Source of the DNA: JADJQU01 sp035490315
GTDB taxonomy: Bacteria > Planctomycetota > UBA1135 > GCA-002686595
DNA: 28,225 nucleotides
Assembly (NCBI GenBank): GCA_035490315.1
Contig: DATHET010000017.1
Span: 1-28,225, forward strand
Reading direction: 5' to 3'
The notes under the pieces are model-generated. The model was not told the origin of the DNA and ran no database searches. It worked only from the letters and a program-made list of their open reading frames with translations. Positions 1 to 7,756 of this stretch are shown here, piece by piece. The stretch's first letter is position 1. Every line of letters begins with the position of its first letter. Made by a program: the position numbers and the translations under genes.

Positions 1-484
1 GGGCGGCGAGGTGCCCCGGGTCGGCCATCGGGTTCATCTGGACGAGGTCGAGCCTGGGCACCTTGAACCTCGCCAACGAACTTTCCATCTGCGCTTTCGC
101 AGCGGCGGGGCCGGGCTGCGGCGGGCCAGGGGGTAGACACCGCAACCCCAGGAAGAGCTTGTCATGAATCCCGAGCTCGGTAACGAGCTTGGCCATGAGG
201 TCCTCCACCCCCGGGAGCGACTGGTGCATCGTGTCGAGGAATCTGCCGCCGTGATCGATCAGCGTCTCGAGGACTTCCTCGAGCGCGGCGGGATCCTGGG
301 ACGTGCTGTTGCCGAACTGGACGCCGACGACCGGAAGCATCTCACCGGTAGACGGAATGGCCCGCTGAATGAGCTTTCCACCCGACTGCTGGAGTGCCTG
401 GAGTGCGCGAAGCAGCTCCGGAGTGAGCGCCAGCGCAGCGCCGGCGCTGGCGGTGATTCCGACGAATTCGCGACGGTTGATCAT
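1..484 (-). CDS. Tat-exported aldo/keto-reductase-like protein, degenerate active site (partial, 3' end off window)
   Basis: Reading leftward from an ATG at 484, an open frame runs off the window edge (about 161 codons seen). The N-terminus MINRREFVGITASAG is a twin-arginine signal, followed by an Ala/Leu stretch and then the start of an aldo/keto-reductase-like barrel. It is a tandem paralogue of the next gene: both carry ALTPELLRAL, then GKLIQRAIPS.GE.LPV. Of the classical Asp-Tyr-Lys-His tetrad, only the Asp (in FLDTMH) is kept. The Tyr position reads Ser, the Lys position Arg (FLGLRC), and the His position Asn (LDLVQMNP). An oxidoreductase activity is therefore doubtful. It starts 7 bases after the stop of the upstream paralogue, so the two are probably co-transcribed. 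The barrel assignment is fairly sure; the function is not known. Confidence 0.75.
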   Translation of the reverse strand, partial: MINRREFVGITASAGAALALTPELLRALQALQQSGGKLIQRAIPSTGEMLPVVGVQFGNSTSQDPAALEEVLETLIDHGGRFLDTMHQSLPGVEDLMAKLVTELGIHDKLFLGLRCLPPGPPQPGPAAAKAQMESSLARFKVPRLDLVQMNPMADPGHLAA

Positions 485-491
485 GACTTGC

Positions 492-1784
492 CTACGTCCG
501 CTCCAGCGGGATGCGATACGGGCCCTGCTCCACAGTGGCACCGGTCACCTTTCCCTGGCCGTCGAGCTGGAACTCGATGGTTGCGTCTGGCCAGGGGGCC
601 GCGAAGCGCGTCTCCGAGCGCGCGACGAGCGGGCCCTCCGGCATGTTGCCCGAAACCTTCACGAGCAGCCTCTCCCCGTCGCGGCGGAAGGTCACGATGG
701 TCCCGACCGCCGCGTACTCGTACTCACCCACGTAGCGGTCCAGGATGCCCGCGGACAGCGCGACCGGAGGCTCTGGAGCTACCTGTTGCTGTGGCTTCGG
801 CGGCCCGGGGGGCGGTGTCGGCGGGAGCGCATCCACCAACTCCGCCATCCGTTTCCGCGCCGCCTCGTTCGGCAAAGGGCCGATGCCGCCGCCGATGTTC
901 TCGAGCATGTGCTCCTCCTTGGTCGTCCCCGTGCGGGCAACGATGACGGCCGGGTGGCTGAGGACGTACTTGAGGAAGAACTGCGCCCACGTCTTGGCGT
1001 CAAACTCGGCGGCCCACTCCGGAAGGGTCGTGCTGCTCGCGCGCTTGAAGATGCGATTGCGGTCGAAGGGAAAGTACGCCATGAAGGCGATCTTCCGCTC
1101 CTGGGCGAGCGGCAGGATCTTCTCCTCGACGCGGCGGTCGCCCACGGAGTAGTCCGTACCGACGAAGTCGATCGGCTCGTCGCGCATGATCGACTCGAGA
1201 TTGCCGAATGGCGGCTGCGGCGCGTTCGCGGGGAAGGCGAGGTGATGCACGCCGATGTACCGGACGCGCCCCTCCTTCTTCATCTCCCTCAGGACGGCGA
1301 GGTGCGTCGGCATGTCGGCACCGGTCCCCACCATGACCAGGTCGATCTTGGGCACCTTGAACGCCGCGAACTTCGCCTCCATCGCCGCTTTCACCGCGGC
1401 GGAGTCGGGCTTCAGCGGCGGGCCGTCGTACCCGGGCAGAAGCGGGACTGAGACGGACAAGGGTGTCGTCCAGAAGAGCTTGTTCTGAATCCCGAGCTCG
1501 CTGGCAGCCGTGCGTGCGCCCTGCTCCCCCACAGGCCCGCCGTGCAGCACATCGACGACTTTGCCGCCGTTGTCGACCAGCGTCTTGAGAACCAGCTTGA
1601 TCGCGGCGCCATCCGTGGGTCGCGGCCCGAAGCTGATGACCGGGAGCTTCTCACCGGAAGACGGGATGGCCCGTTGAATGAGCTTTCCGCTCGACTGCTG
1701 GAGCGCGCGCAGCAGCTCCGGAGTGAGCGCCAGCGTAGCGCCGGCGCCGAGGGACATGCCGAGCAATTCACGACGTGAGATCAT
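492..1784 (-). CDS. Tat-exported aldo/keto-reductase-like protein with C-terminal DUF3471-like domain, degenerate active site
   Basis: This 430-residue protein starts at an ATG preceded by AAGGA at suitable spacing. Residues 1-22 form a twin-arginine signal (SRRELLG). Residues about 35-317 follow the aldo/keto-reductase barrel, with recognisable stretches such as EGRVRYIGVHHL and the C-terminal helix region GTTKEEHMLENI. A Pro-rich linker (about 318-342) leads to a beta-rich domain (about 347-430, beginning YVGEYEY and ending PYRIPLERT) that resembles DUF3471, a domain appended to some secreted enzymes. The catalytic tetrad is mostly missing: Asp78 remains, but the positions expected for Tyr, Lys and His are Gly83, Pro108 and Gly153. 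It may bind a ligand or cofactor rather than reduce a carbonyl, or use other residues. It lies just upstream of a truncated-in-window paralogue. Confidence 0.8.
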   Translation of the reverse strand: MISRRELLGMSLGAGATLALTPELLRALQQSSGKLIQRAIPSSGEKLPVISFGPRPTDGAAIKLVLKTLVDNGGKVVDVLHGGPVGEQGARTAASELGIQNKLFWTTPLSVSVPLLPGYDGPPLKPDSAAVKAAMEAKFAAFKVPKIDLVMVGTGADMPTHLAVLREMKKEGRVRYIGVHHLAFPANAPQPPFGNLESIMRDEPIDFVGTDYSVGDRRVEEKILPLAQERKIAFMAYFPFDRNRIFKRASSTTLPEWAAEFDAKTWAQFFLKYVLSHPAVIVARTGTTKEEHMLENIGGGIGPLPNEAARKRMAELVDALPPTPPPGPPKPQQQVAPEPPVALSAGILDRYVGEYEYAAVGTIVTFRRDGERLLVKVSGNMPEGPLVARSETRFAAPWPDATIEFQLDGQGKVTGATVEQGPYRIPLERT

Positions 1785-1860
1785 GCGGTTTCCTTGGGAT
1801 GAGTGGTCTTCACAGGTCGCTTGATTCTGTGGACAGATCTGACGGCAACTACCTCACGTG

Positions 1861-1907
1861 AGTTGCAGATCCGTAATCCCCCGGTTCAAGTCCGCGTGCC
1901 CGTTCCA
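1861..1907 (+). pseudogene. tRNA 3'-half-like remnant
   Basis: Bases 1880-1907 fit the geometry of a tRNA 3' end. A T-arm (1880-1896) has the GGTTCAAGTC core with four of five stem pairs. A 7-base acceptor strand (1897-1903), a discriminator base and an encoded CCA (1905-1907) follow. No 5' acceptor strand complementary to TGCCCGT and no D-arm is visible at the right distance upstream; the nearest partial match, ACGGCA at 1842, is too close. It is either a decayed tRNA, the tRNA-derived half of an attachment site, or chance. Nothing in the flanks (no integrase) decides between these. Confidence 0.3.
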
Positions 1908-1957
1908 AGCGCTCGGCCGCGCGCTTGCGTTCGACGGATCGATCGCGCACGAATGAC

Positions 1958-1991
1958 CGAGGCCGGCGACCCCAAGGGACAGCCGGCCTCG
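1958..1991 (-). terminator. Hairpin downstream of the 995-residue secreted protein gene
   Basis: CGAGGCCGGC (1958-1967) pairs perfectly with GCCGGCCTCG (1982-1991) around a 14-base loop that can itself form a short CCC/GGG pairing. It lies about 50 bases past the stop codon of the gene ending at 2044. No run of T follows on either strand, so it may stop transcription with help from a protein factor, or only stabilise the mRNA end. Confidence 0.4.
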
Positions 1992-2043
1992 AAGAATCAG
2001 ATCCGAGCTCGTCAACGCATCGTGGACAGGCGGTCCCCCCGGA

Positions 2044-5031
2044 TCAAAACCCGACCGTGTATTCCAGCGCGTCCGAGAGCGTCGCGTTCAACCCGGCAGG
2101 GAAGCCGGTGTCGCGACCCCAAGCTTGCACTTGGACCACGATGCCCGGCACGAGCAGGTAACCCTGGGGCGTCCCGCCGAGCCCGCCGACCGAGAACATG
2201 TTCCAGTCGATCGTGTAGGAACCCGAGCAGTCGTTCGGCGGAGGATTGCCGCCGGAGTTCATGGCCACCGAGCGCCGGACCGGGCTGCCGACGCAGCGCG
2301 TACCACCGAAGAAGGGCACCGAGACCTGACTGCCGTCAGAGTACAGATACAAGCCAGGCTTGTTGTTGATCACGTTGGTGGTCGAGATCGTGAATTCCGA
2401 ACCAGCCATCGCGCTCGAGACACCGAAGAAGGCGATCGTGGGCGTGCAGCCGAGCGAGTTCGTCTTCGCGGTGCAGTGGATCGTCGGCGCAGGCGGAGGG
2501 AATCCAAGCATCAGGTCGAGGTCGTCGAAGTACACCTTGCCCGACGGAGTTGCCGTCGCGGGTGCGTGGTAAAGGTCGATCATGGCGAGTTCGAGTGCAC
2601 CGCCGCCACCACCGAGGATGCCGCCGGTCCAGGAGTACGCGGGCGCACACAGCATGCCGTTGTAGAAGAACTCGCACTGATCCGCCGTCAGGTCGATCTG
2701 CGCACGAAGCTCCACCCACTGGTCGAGGAGCAGCGGCCCCTGCGCCGTCGCCGGAGAACCCGCGTCGATCGACCAGGTGCCCGCGCTTGGGTCCATCATG
2801 AACTGCACCGACGAATCCGACGCCACGACAGGGCTGTGGGAGTTCATCGCGATGAAGTACGACTTGTCCACGGTGCTGCTGGGGATGTAGACGTAGGCAC
2901 TCAGCGTGTACTGACCCGAGGTCACGCCCTCGAAGTCGTGCAGGATGTCTGAGCATTCCCCGCCCTGGATGGCATCGAGCGAGACGGACTGACCGCTGCG
3001 CGCGAATCCAGAGCTGGCGTCTTCGATGATGCTGATCGAGTTGGGCGCACCTTGCAGTTGGTGCCAACCAGCTTGCCCGGTGATCGCCGATCCGTGTGGG
3101 TAGGCTTCGAACCGATCGCCCCAGAACATCGGACGGCAGATCTCGATGTCGCCGATTTCCGTCTTGTCCAAGTAGGTGCTCACGTCTCGATTCATGTCGT
3201 GCAGGCGGCAGTCTTGCATGAGCGTGATGGCGTTACCGCCCGGCGGCAGCCACTGGAGTCCGTAGATGTAGGTCGAGTTGGGCTGGTCCATGTACAGGGC
3301 ATCGCCTGTCGCAGTGACACTCCAGTCGGCTGCGTAGTCGGCTCCGCCCGCCGCATTGCGGCCCGGCGCTCTACCGATCAAGTACTGCTGGCTGGTCGGA
3401 TTCCACCCGCCTACTGACGAACCATACAGATCGAATTCGAGCACGTCCGAGACATGCGCGTTCGGCTGTGTATCACTGGCCATCGAGCGTTCGGCAATCA
3501 GCATGCGCCGGAGATCCGGTGAGAACGTGATGTCGGAGCAAGGCATCGAGTATGTCCCGTTCGAATTGCCCAGGACCTTTTTCACACTCGCGTGGATCAG
3601 GACTCCGGTAGTGCCGTTCATCCAACCGACGCAAATCGAGTTGTTCTGGGCACCTGCGGTGGGTCGACCGTAGTCCCTGTTCCACAGACTGAAGACCAGC
3701 ATTCGCATATTGAGCGTCTTCAGCGCCCAGACCCGCTCTCCAAGAGGGGCAAATCCAGGCGCGGGATTGTCCGCCAAGAACGGGTCGAACGCCTGCTGCA
3801 CGACTCCAGCCTTGATTCGATAGATCTTTCCATCTTCGAAGTTGCTGACGAAGAACTGATTGTGGATCTCGTCGTAGCAGATGTCGCCCAGGCCGGGCCC
3901 GCTGTTCGGGATCTGATTCGTGCCGATCCCGCCATTGCCCGTCGTCAGGAATGTGGAGATATTGCCGGTGGCGCCGTTGATCTTGTAGACGGCGCCTGGA
4001 CCACCCGGGCCATACTGGTCAACGGTGTAGCAGGACGTCGCCGCGACATAGATATTGGGTCTGGGCTTCATCGAAAACGGATCTACCGCGTTGTCGAAGC
4101 ACACGCCGAAGACCTGCCCCAGATTGCCGAGGTTCCAGATGTGCTGAGGACCGGAAGGCTCGTGCTCGTTGTGGAACATCGGAGCGTCCCAGTTCTCATT
4201 CGTGCCTGGGAACGTTGGGCGTTCCATGTCGACCAGACTGAGCACGAAGTCCGAATCTTGGAGGCCCATCGTCGTGACGGCGCGGGATCCTCTGCCTGCG
4301 GGAAATGCTGCGACCCGCCGGGCACGCAGCATCCACACGGCAGGGAAGCCGATGGCATCCATTTCTACCGGTGGAATCCACAGGGAGGACAGCGCAGCAG
4401 GATTGAAAATCGTGTTCGGCTGCTCGTACGCGAGCCACGCGCGTCCCAGGGATGCCTGGCTGGTGTCGAGTGGCGCGGAGAATTGCGACAGCGAATGGTG
4501 GGGCCCGCAGACTGTGTCGCACCACACGGCAACGAAGAATGATCCTGTGACACTCCTCGGAGGAATCGGGATGTCGTTGAAAATGCCGGTGTCGACGTTC
4601 TGCACCGTGGTGCTGGCTTGCGACAGAAGCGTCGAAGTGTTGGGGTCGCCATCTTGCAGGTCATCTCGATACAAACCCACGCCGACGGGCGTACCGTCGG
4701 GCGGCGCGAGCCCGGGCAACAGCGGGGATCCGAAACAGGTCGAAACCGATCCAATCACGTCCGAACTGCTGAAGGTGTCGAAGCGCTGAATCCAGAGCAG
4801 CTTGTTCGTCGTCGTCGCGCAGCCGACCATTCCGATCAGGTTCTCCGTGGTGCCATCGTCGTAGGTGTACGGATTGGTGCCCGCATGAGGGCCGAGCCCT
4901 GAAGGCTGGCGCGCGATCTCGATCTGGGGGACGGCACTGGAGATCTGGGATTGGCCGGATGCATCGACAGCCGTGATCGCAAGCAAGGGCAAGGAAAGCA
5001 GGAAAGGTTCGAATCGAGGCCAAGGCTTCAT
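2044..5031 (-). CDS. Large secreted protein with propeller-like and lectin-like regions and a lineage-type C-terminal domain
   Basis: This 995-residue protein starts at an ATG with GGAG six bases upstream. An N-terminal signal peptide (residues 1 to about 25, ending ...DASGQS) marks export. Residues about 40-200 form a Gly/Thr-rich beta domain beginning YTYDDGTTENLIGMVGC. The middle (about 290-640) has short repeats like those of secreted beta-propellers (for example DICYDEIHNQFFVSNFEDGK). Residues about 655-840 look like a LamG/concanavalin-type jelly roll, with YTLSAYVYIP, WVELRAQIDL and VYFDDLDLM. The last about 140 residues start CTAKTNSLGC and contain GLYLYSDG, VPFFGGTRCV, NSGGNPPPNDCSG and a terminal DALEYTVGF; I recall this module at the C-terminus of many secreted planctomycete proteins, perhaps a sorting or anchoring domain. 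No catalytic motif is seen. Its role is unknown; it may act in surface attachment or polymer binding. Confidence 0.85.
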   Translation of the reverse strand: MKPWPRFEPFLLSLPLLAITAVDASGQSQISSAVPQIEIARQPSGLGPHAGTNPYTYDDGTTENLIGMVGCATTTNKLLWIQRFDTFSSSDVIGSVSTCFGSPLLPGLAPPDGTPVGVGLYRDDLQDGDPNTSTLLSQASTTVQNVDTGIFNDIPIPPRSVTGSFFVAVWCDTVCGPHHSLSQFSAPLDTSQASLGRAWLAYEQPNTIFNPAALSSLWIPPVEMDAIGFPAVWMLRARRVAAFPAGRGSRAVTTMGLQDSDFVLSLVDMERPTFPGTNENWDAPMFHNEHEPSGPQHIWNLGNLGQVFGVCFDNAVDPFSMKPRPNIYVAATSCYTVDQYGPGGPGAVYKINGATGNISTFLTTGNGGIGTNQIPNSGPGLGDICYDEIHNQFFVSNFEDGKIYRIKAGVVQQAFDPFLADNPAPGFAPLGERVWALKTLNMRMLVFSLWNRDYGRPTAGAQNNSICVGWMNGTTGVLIHASVKKVLGNSNGTYSMPCSDITFSPDLRRMLIAERSMASDTQPNAHVSDVLEFDLYGSSVGGWNPTSQQYLIGRAPGRNAAGGADYAADWSVTATGDALYMDQPNSTYIYGLQWLPPGGNAITLMQDCRLHDMNRDVSTYLDKTEIGDIEICRPMFWGDRFEAYPHGSAITGQAGWHQLQGAPNSISIIEDASSGFARSGQSVSLDAIQGGECSDILHDFEGVTSGQYTLSAYVYIPSSTVDKSYFIAMNSHSPVVASDSSVQFMMDPSAGTWSIDAGSPATAQGPLLLDQWVELRAQIDLTADQCEFFYNGMLCAPAYSWTGGILGGGGGALELAMIDLYHAPATATPSGKVYFDDLDLMLGFPPPAPTIHCTAKTNSLGCTPTIAFFGVSSAMAGSEFTISTTNVINNKPGLYLYSDGSQVSVPFFGGTRCVGSPVRRSVAMNSGGNPPPNDCSGSYTIDWNMFSVGGLGGTPQGYLLVPGIVVQVQAWGRDTGFPAGLNATLSDALEYTVGF

Positions 5032-5096
5032 GGGGCGCTCCAGCGGGTTGGTGAAGAACGTGGGATGAATCCCCCGAGCGAGGTCGCGGAATCACC

Positions 5097-5112
5097 CGCG
5101 AGTCCAGACTCG
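5097..5112. repeat. Inverted-repeat element, copy 1 (CGCGAGTCCAGACTCG)
   Basis: The element is a hairpin of CGAGT and ACTCG around CCAG. The same 16 bases recur in another intergenic gap at 14286-14301, where the stem is longer. This copy lies about 65 bases upstream of the start of the leftward secreted-protein gene, in its leader or promoter region. Confidence 0.4.
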
Positions 5113-5549
5113 AGCCGATCCTCCATCCGTTGGTTGAGCCTCCTCGCCAGCGAGCGGACAAGAATCTGGATTTCCTTGCGAGGAGCGCCGCGAGGAAGGG
5201 GTGGTCAGGCGCCGCTTTCACGCCGCGCCAGCCCGCTGCACGCTCGGGCCGTAGCTACGCGGCCAGGAGTTGGCACGCAACGCGTTCTCTGCAGCGCGCC
5301 CTCGCTACCCTTTCGGCCTGCCGATCATGCGCGTGCGAGCGCGCGCCGAGGTCGCCAGCGCTTGCCTGCGGCCTCGCGCCACTCGGTCGCGCCGCTCCGG
5401 ACGTGTCTGATCACGGCGATGAACCGATCACGGAGGGCGATCCTGTCCAGATTCCGTCACATCCGGCGGACTCATTCATCCTGAGCCGGCATGGAGGCTC
5501 GGCTCGTCGCAGAGTGCCGAACCGGACATCTCCGCTTCCGAAGTCCACG

Positions 5550-5582
5550 AAAAAGGGACCTGCGACGAATCGCAAGTCCCTT
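5550..5582 (-). terminator. Rho-independent terminator of tRNA-fMet
   Basis: On the minus strand AAGGGAC, one mismatch, then TGCGA pair with TCGCA and GTCCCTT around a TTCG tetraloop. A run of five T follows (AAAAA on the plus strand at 5550-5554, with the first two pairing). The hairpin begins 7 bases after the CCA end of the tRNA, so it terminates that transcript and anything reading through from aroK. Confidence 0.9.
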
Positions 5583-5588
5583 CTTGGA

Positions 5589-5665
5589 TGGTAGCGCGGG
5601 CAGGATTCGAACCTGCGACCTCCGGGTTATGAGCCCGACGAGCTGCCAGACTGCTCCACCGCGCG
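5589..5665 (-). tRNA. Initiator tRNA-fMet (anticodon CAT), CCA encoded
   Basis: The minus strand folds as a 77-base cloverleaf. The acceptor 5' strand CGCGCGG pairs with CCGCGCT except at the first pair, where C1 faces T72. This mismatch is the hallmark that marks bacterial initiator tRNA for formylation and keeps it from elongation factor Tu. The anticodon stem has the three G-C pairs (GGG-CTCATAA-CCC) required for P-site entry. The T-arm is GCAGG-TTCGAAT-CCTGC, and the CCA end is encoded (5589-5591). Confidence 0.97.
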
Positions 5666-5677
5666 GTGTTCGAGGGC

Positions 5678-5705
5678 AGTCTAACCAGGTCCCCACCCTA
5701 TTCAA
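5678..5705 (-). promoter_or_regulatory. Probable sigma-70-type promoter of tRNA-fMet
   Basis: Reading leftward, TTGAAT (5705-5700) and TAGACT (5683-5678) each match four of six consensus bases and are separated by 16 bases. The -10 box ends 12 bases before the tRNA 5' end, which leaves a leader of about five bases. The match is imperfect but the position is right. It would let the tRNA be made independently of aroK upstream. Confidence 0.45.
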
Positions 5706-5730
5706 GGGTAAGGAAGCAAATCCTGACGCT

Positions 5731-6294
5731 TCAGGGACTTGCGCGCAGCACGGCCAGCCCCTGGAGCAGGGCGGCGGCGATTTTTTCCGGGGTCCGAGCG
5801 CCGCAGTCCAGCTCGATGCGGGCGACTTCGCTGTACAGGGGGGCCCGGATCCTGTCGAGCTCGCGTGCCTCGGCGAGACTCCCGCCGAGCACCAGGGCCG
5901 GGCGTCTTGCGGGATCCGCGTCGACGCGCACGGAGAGCACTTCAGGGGCGTCGCGCAGCCAGACACACAGGGCACGCCTGCGCAACAGCTTGCGGTTGAA
6001 TTCCGCCTCGACTACTCCCCCGCCGGCGGCGAGCACCAGCGGGCGAGTCGCGGCGAGCAGGTCTTCGAGAGCGGAAGTTTCCAGCGCACGGAACTCGGTC
6101 AGGCCGCGTCGCGCGAGCAGATCGCCGGCGCTCGATCCGACGTCGGCCTGACCGCGCGACACGGCGCGGCGCGCGATCTCCTCGTCGAGGTCGATGAAGT
6201 CGAGCGCGAGCTCGCGCGCGAGCAGTCGGCCGACCGTGGTCTTGCCGACTCCGCGCAGGCCGACGAGCGCGATCGGCAGATCACGCAAGGGCAC
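5731..6294 (-). CDS. aroK: Shikimate kinase
   Basis: This 187-residue protein phosphorylates the 3-hydroxyl of shikimate with ATP, the fifth step of the shikimate pathway, in the cytoplasm. Walker A is GLRGVGKTT (residues 12-20), the Mg/shikimate-binding DLD is at 35-37, the shikimate-binding Arg lies in TEFRALE (about 66-72), the AAGGGVV loop is at 89-95, and the lid Arg is in ARRPAL. The length is normal or slightly long. The start is a GTG with a near-perfect AGGAGG six bases upstream, inside the end of aroDE; the genes overlap by 14 bases, so translation is likely coupled. With aroDE it covers three consecutive steps. Confidence 0.95.
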   Translation of the reverse strand: MPLRDLPIALVGLRGVGKTTVGRLLARELALDFIDLDEEIARRAVSRGQADVGSSAGDLLARRGLTEFRALETSALEDLLAATRPLVLAAGGGVVEAEFNRKLLRRRALCVWLRDAPEVLSVRVDADPARRPALVLGGSLAEARELDRIRAPLYSEVARIELDCGARTPEKIAAALLQGLAVLRASP

Positions 6295-7756
6295 GCAGCA
6301 CCTCCTCGCGAATCAGATCTCGAGGCGCATTCTGTCCCGTCAGGATTTCGAATTGTCGCTCGGCCTGGTGCGTGAACCATTCGGCGCCTGTTGCGACCGC
6401 AGCTCCACGGCGGCTTGCCGCGGCGAGCAGGGGCGTCTGCAAGGGACGGTAGATCGATTCGACGACCAGCGAGCCCGGAGCGATCGCGGTGTCGGCGAGC
6501 AGCGGCTCCGCACCTGCGGTCTGCGCGGGTGTGCACTGCACGATGATCTCGAAGGGAGTCGCTGCCCGCGCTTCCCAGGCGATCGCGGACGCGCCGAATT
6601 CTCGCGCAAGCTCGCTCGAGCGCTGGAGATCTCGTGCGCACACCGTGGACTTTGCTCCCAGCGACTCGAGCGCTACGAGTGCAGAACGCGCCGCTCCTCC
6701 AGCGCCGAGGATCAGCGCACGCTGGCCCGCGAGGGATTCTCCGCGGCTCGCGGCCAGGGCCGCGCCGAGAACGCCGACGACATCGGTGTTGTGAGCGCTC
6801 CAGCCCGCGGATGTCTTCACCAGCGTGTTGCTCGCGCGCGCGCGCAGGCTTGCCGCGTCATGTTGAACAGCAAGCTCGAAAGCCGCCTGCTTGTGCGGCG
6901 CCGTGACCGCGAAGCCGCGCCAGTTTTTCGATGAGCACAAAGCAAGGGTCTTCGCGAGATCCGTCACCTCCACGGCAACGAACACGGCGTCGGTGCCGGC
7001 AGCGCGCAGAGCCCGCGTGTGGACGCGCGGCGAGATCGAGTGGGCGATCGGATTGCCGAGCACCGCGAAAATCTGCGTGCTCGTCGATACGCCGACGGAT
7101 GGCCACGCTTCGCGCATCTGCGACGCGAGCAACTGTCCGGGCGCAGTCGGCGTCGAGACTTCACCCTCAGCAGGATCGAGAGCTGCATAGCTCAGCGGTG
7201 AACCGAGGATCGGCGCGACAATGCGCGTGAAGCTTCCGGTTGCACCGGACGCGAACGCGATCAGATCACCCTGCGCGCCATCGAGCAGTGCGAGGATCTC
7301 CAGGCATTCCTCGCCGCTCCTGGCTTCGACGACGAGCTTGCGCCAGTCTCCGCTGCGCGCATTGGCTCGCAGCTCGCGCTCGAGCTCGCGAGCCGATCCC
7401 GCGAGCCTGATTTCGTGCCGCGATACGATCCGCCGCGTGCTGCCGCCCCACGGCGGAAAATCCGACGCCTCGCGCCAGTCGATGTCGACGAAGGCCGCGC
7501 CGGCGCGCGCGCAGCGCTGGAGGATCGCTCGACGGTCCGCCGCGGAGCCCGCGAAACTGCCGTAGGCCTGCGGACCGTTGACCGCGACGATCGCGGGCTT
7601 CGCGATGGCCGCGAAGAGTCGCGAGAGCTCGCTCTCGCTCACGTCGGGCAGTCGATCGAGGCGCAGCTCGATCATGTCCGCGGTCGGCGCCGCGCGCAGA
7701 GCACGGCGCGCCAGGAGATCGAAGTCGTCGGCCAGGATCGAGACGACCAGGGCCAT
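6281..7756 (-). CDS. aroDE: Fused type I 3-dehydroquinate dehydratase / shikimate 5-dehydrogenase
   Basis: This 491-residue bifunctional enzyme dehydrates 3-dehydroquinate and then reduces 3-dehydroshikimate with NADPH. Residues 1 to about 215 are the type I AroD barrel: substrate-binding ELRLDRL (30-36), general-base His114 in VSRHE, Schiff-base Lys140 in DWRKLVVEA, and the closing APGQ motif (205-208). Residues about 228-491 are AroE: GNPIAHSISP (234-243), catalytic Lys289 in TAPHK, Asn310 in SNTL, Asp325 in HNTD, and the NADP loop GAGGAA (351-356). This order is known from plants and from Chlamydiae. Its ATG shares one base with the stop of the DUF2520 gene, and its 3' end overlaps aroK. 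Both active sites look complete, so it is probably fully active. Confidence 0.95.
   Translation of the reverse strand: MALVVSILADDFDLLARRALRAAPTADMIELRLDRLPDVSESELSRLFAAIAKPAIVAVNGPQAYGSFAGSAADRRAILQRCARAGAAFVDIDWREASDFPPWGGSTRRIVSRHEIRLAGSARELERELRANARSGDWRKLVVEARSGEECLEILALLDGAQGDLIAFASGATGSFTRIVAPILGSPLSYAALDPAEGEVSTPTAPGQLLASQMREAWPSVGVSTSTQIFAVLGNPIAHSISPRVHTRALRAAGTDAVFVAVEVTDLAKTLALCSSKNWRGFAVTAPHKQAAFELAVQHDAASLRARASNTLVKTSAGWSAHNTDVVGVLGAALAASRGESLAGQRALILGAGGAARSALVALESLGAKSTVCARDLQRSSELAREFGASAIAWEARAATPFEIIVQCTPAQTAGAEPLLADTAIAPGSLVVESIYRPLQTPLLAAASRRGAAVATGAEWFTHQAERQFEILTGQNAPRDLIREEVLRALA
6301..6306 (-). promoter_or_regulatory. Strong ribosome binding site fixing the aroK GTG start
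   Basis: On the minus strand AGGAGG lies six bases before the GTG at 6294. It is much stronger than the sites of the neighbouring genes in this block. It selects GTG 6294 over the in-frame TTG at 6288. Confidence 0.75.

Larger units (their letters stand above)
5032..5588. other. Gene-poor interval between the large secreted protein and tRNA-fMet
   Basis: I see no convincing gene in these 557 bases. Open frames exist on both strands, but their translations are Arg/Ser/Pro-rich with no recognisable domain and no good ribosome site, as expected for GC-rich non-coding DNA. The interval holds the leader of the leftward secreted-protein gene (ribosome site next to 5031), a short inverted repeat at 5097-5112 that recurs at 14286, a small direct repeat GATCACGG around 5411-5435, and the tRNA terminator at 5550-5582. 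Confidence 0.6.

Noticed and set aside
5472..5975. Minus-strand frame reading through the tRNA-fMet gene
   Set aside because: It covers the tRNA, its promoter and its terminator and is out of frame with aroK; the amino-acid sequence is not protein-like.
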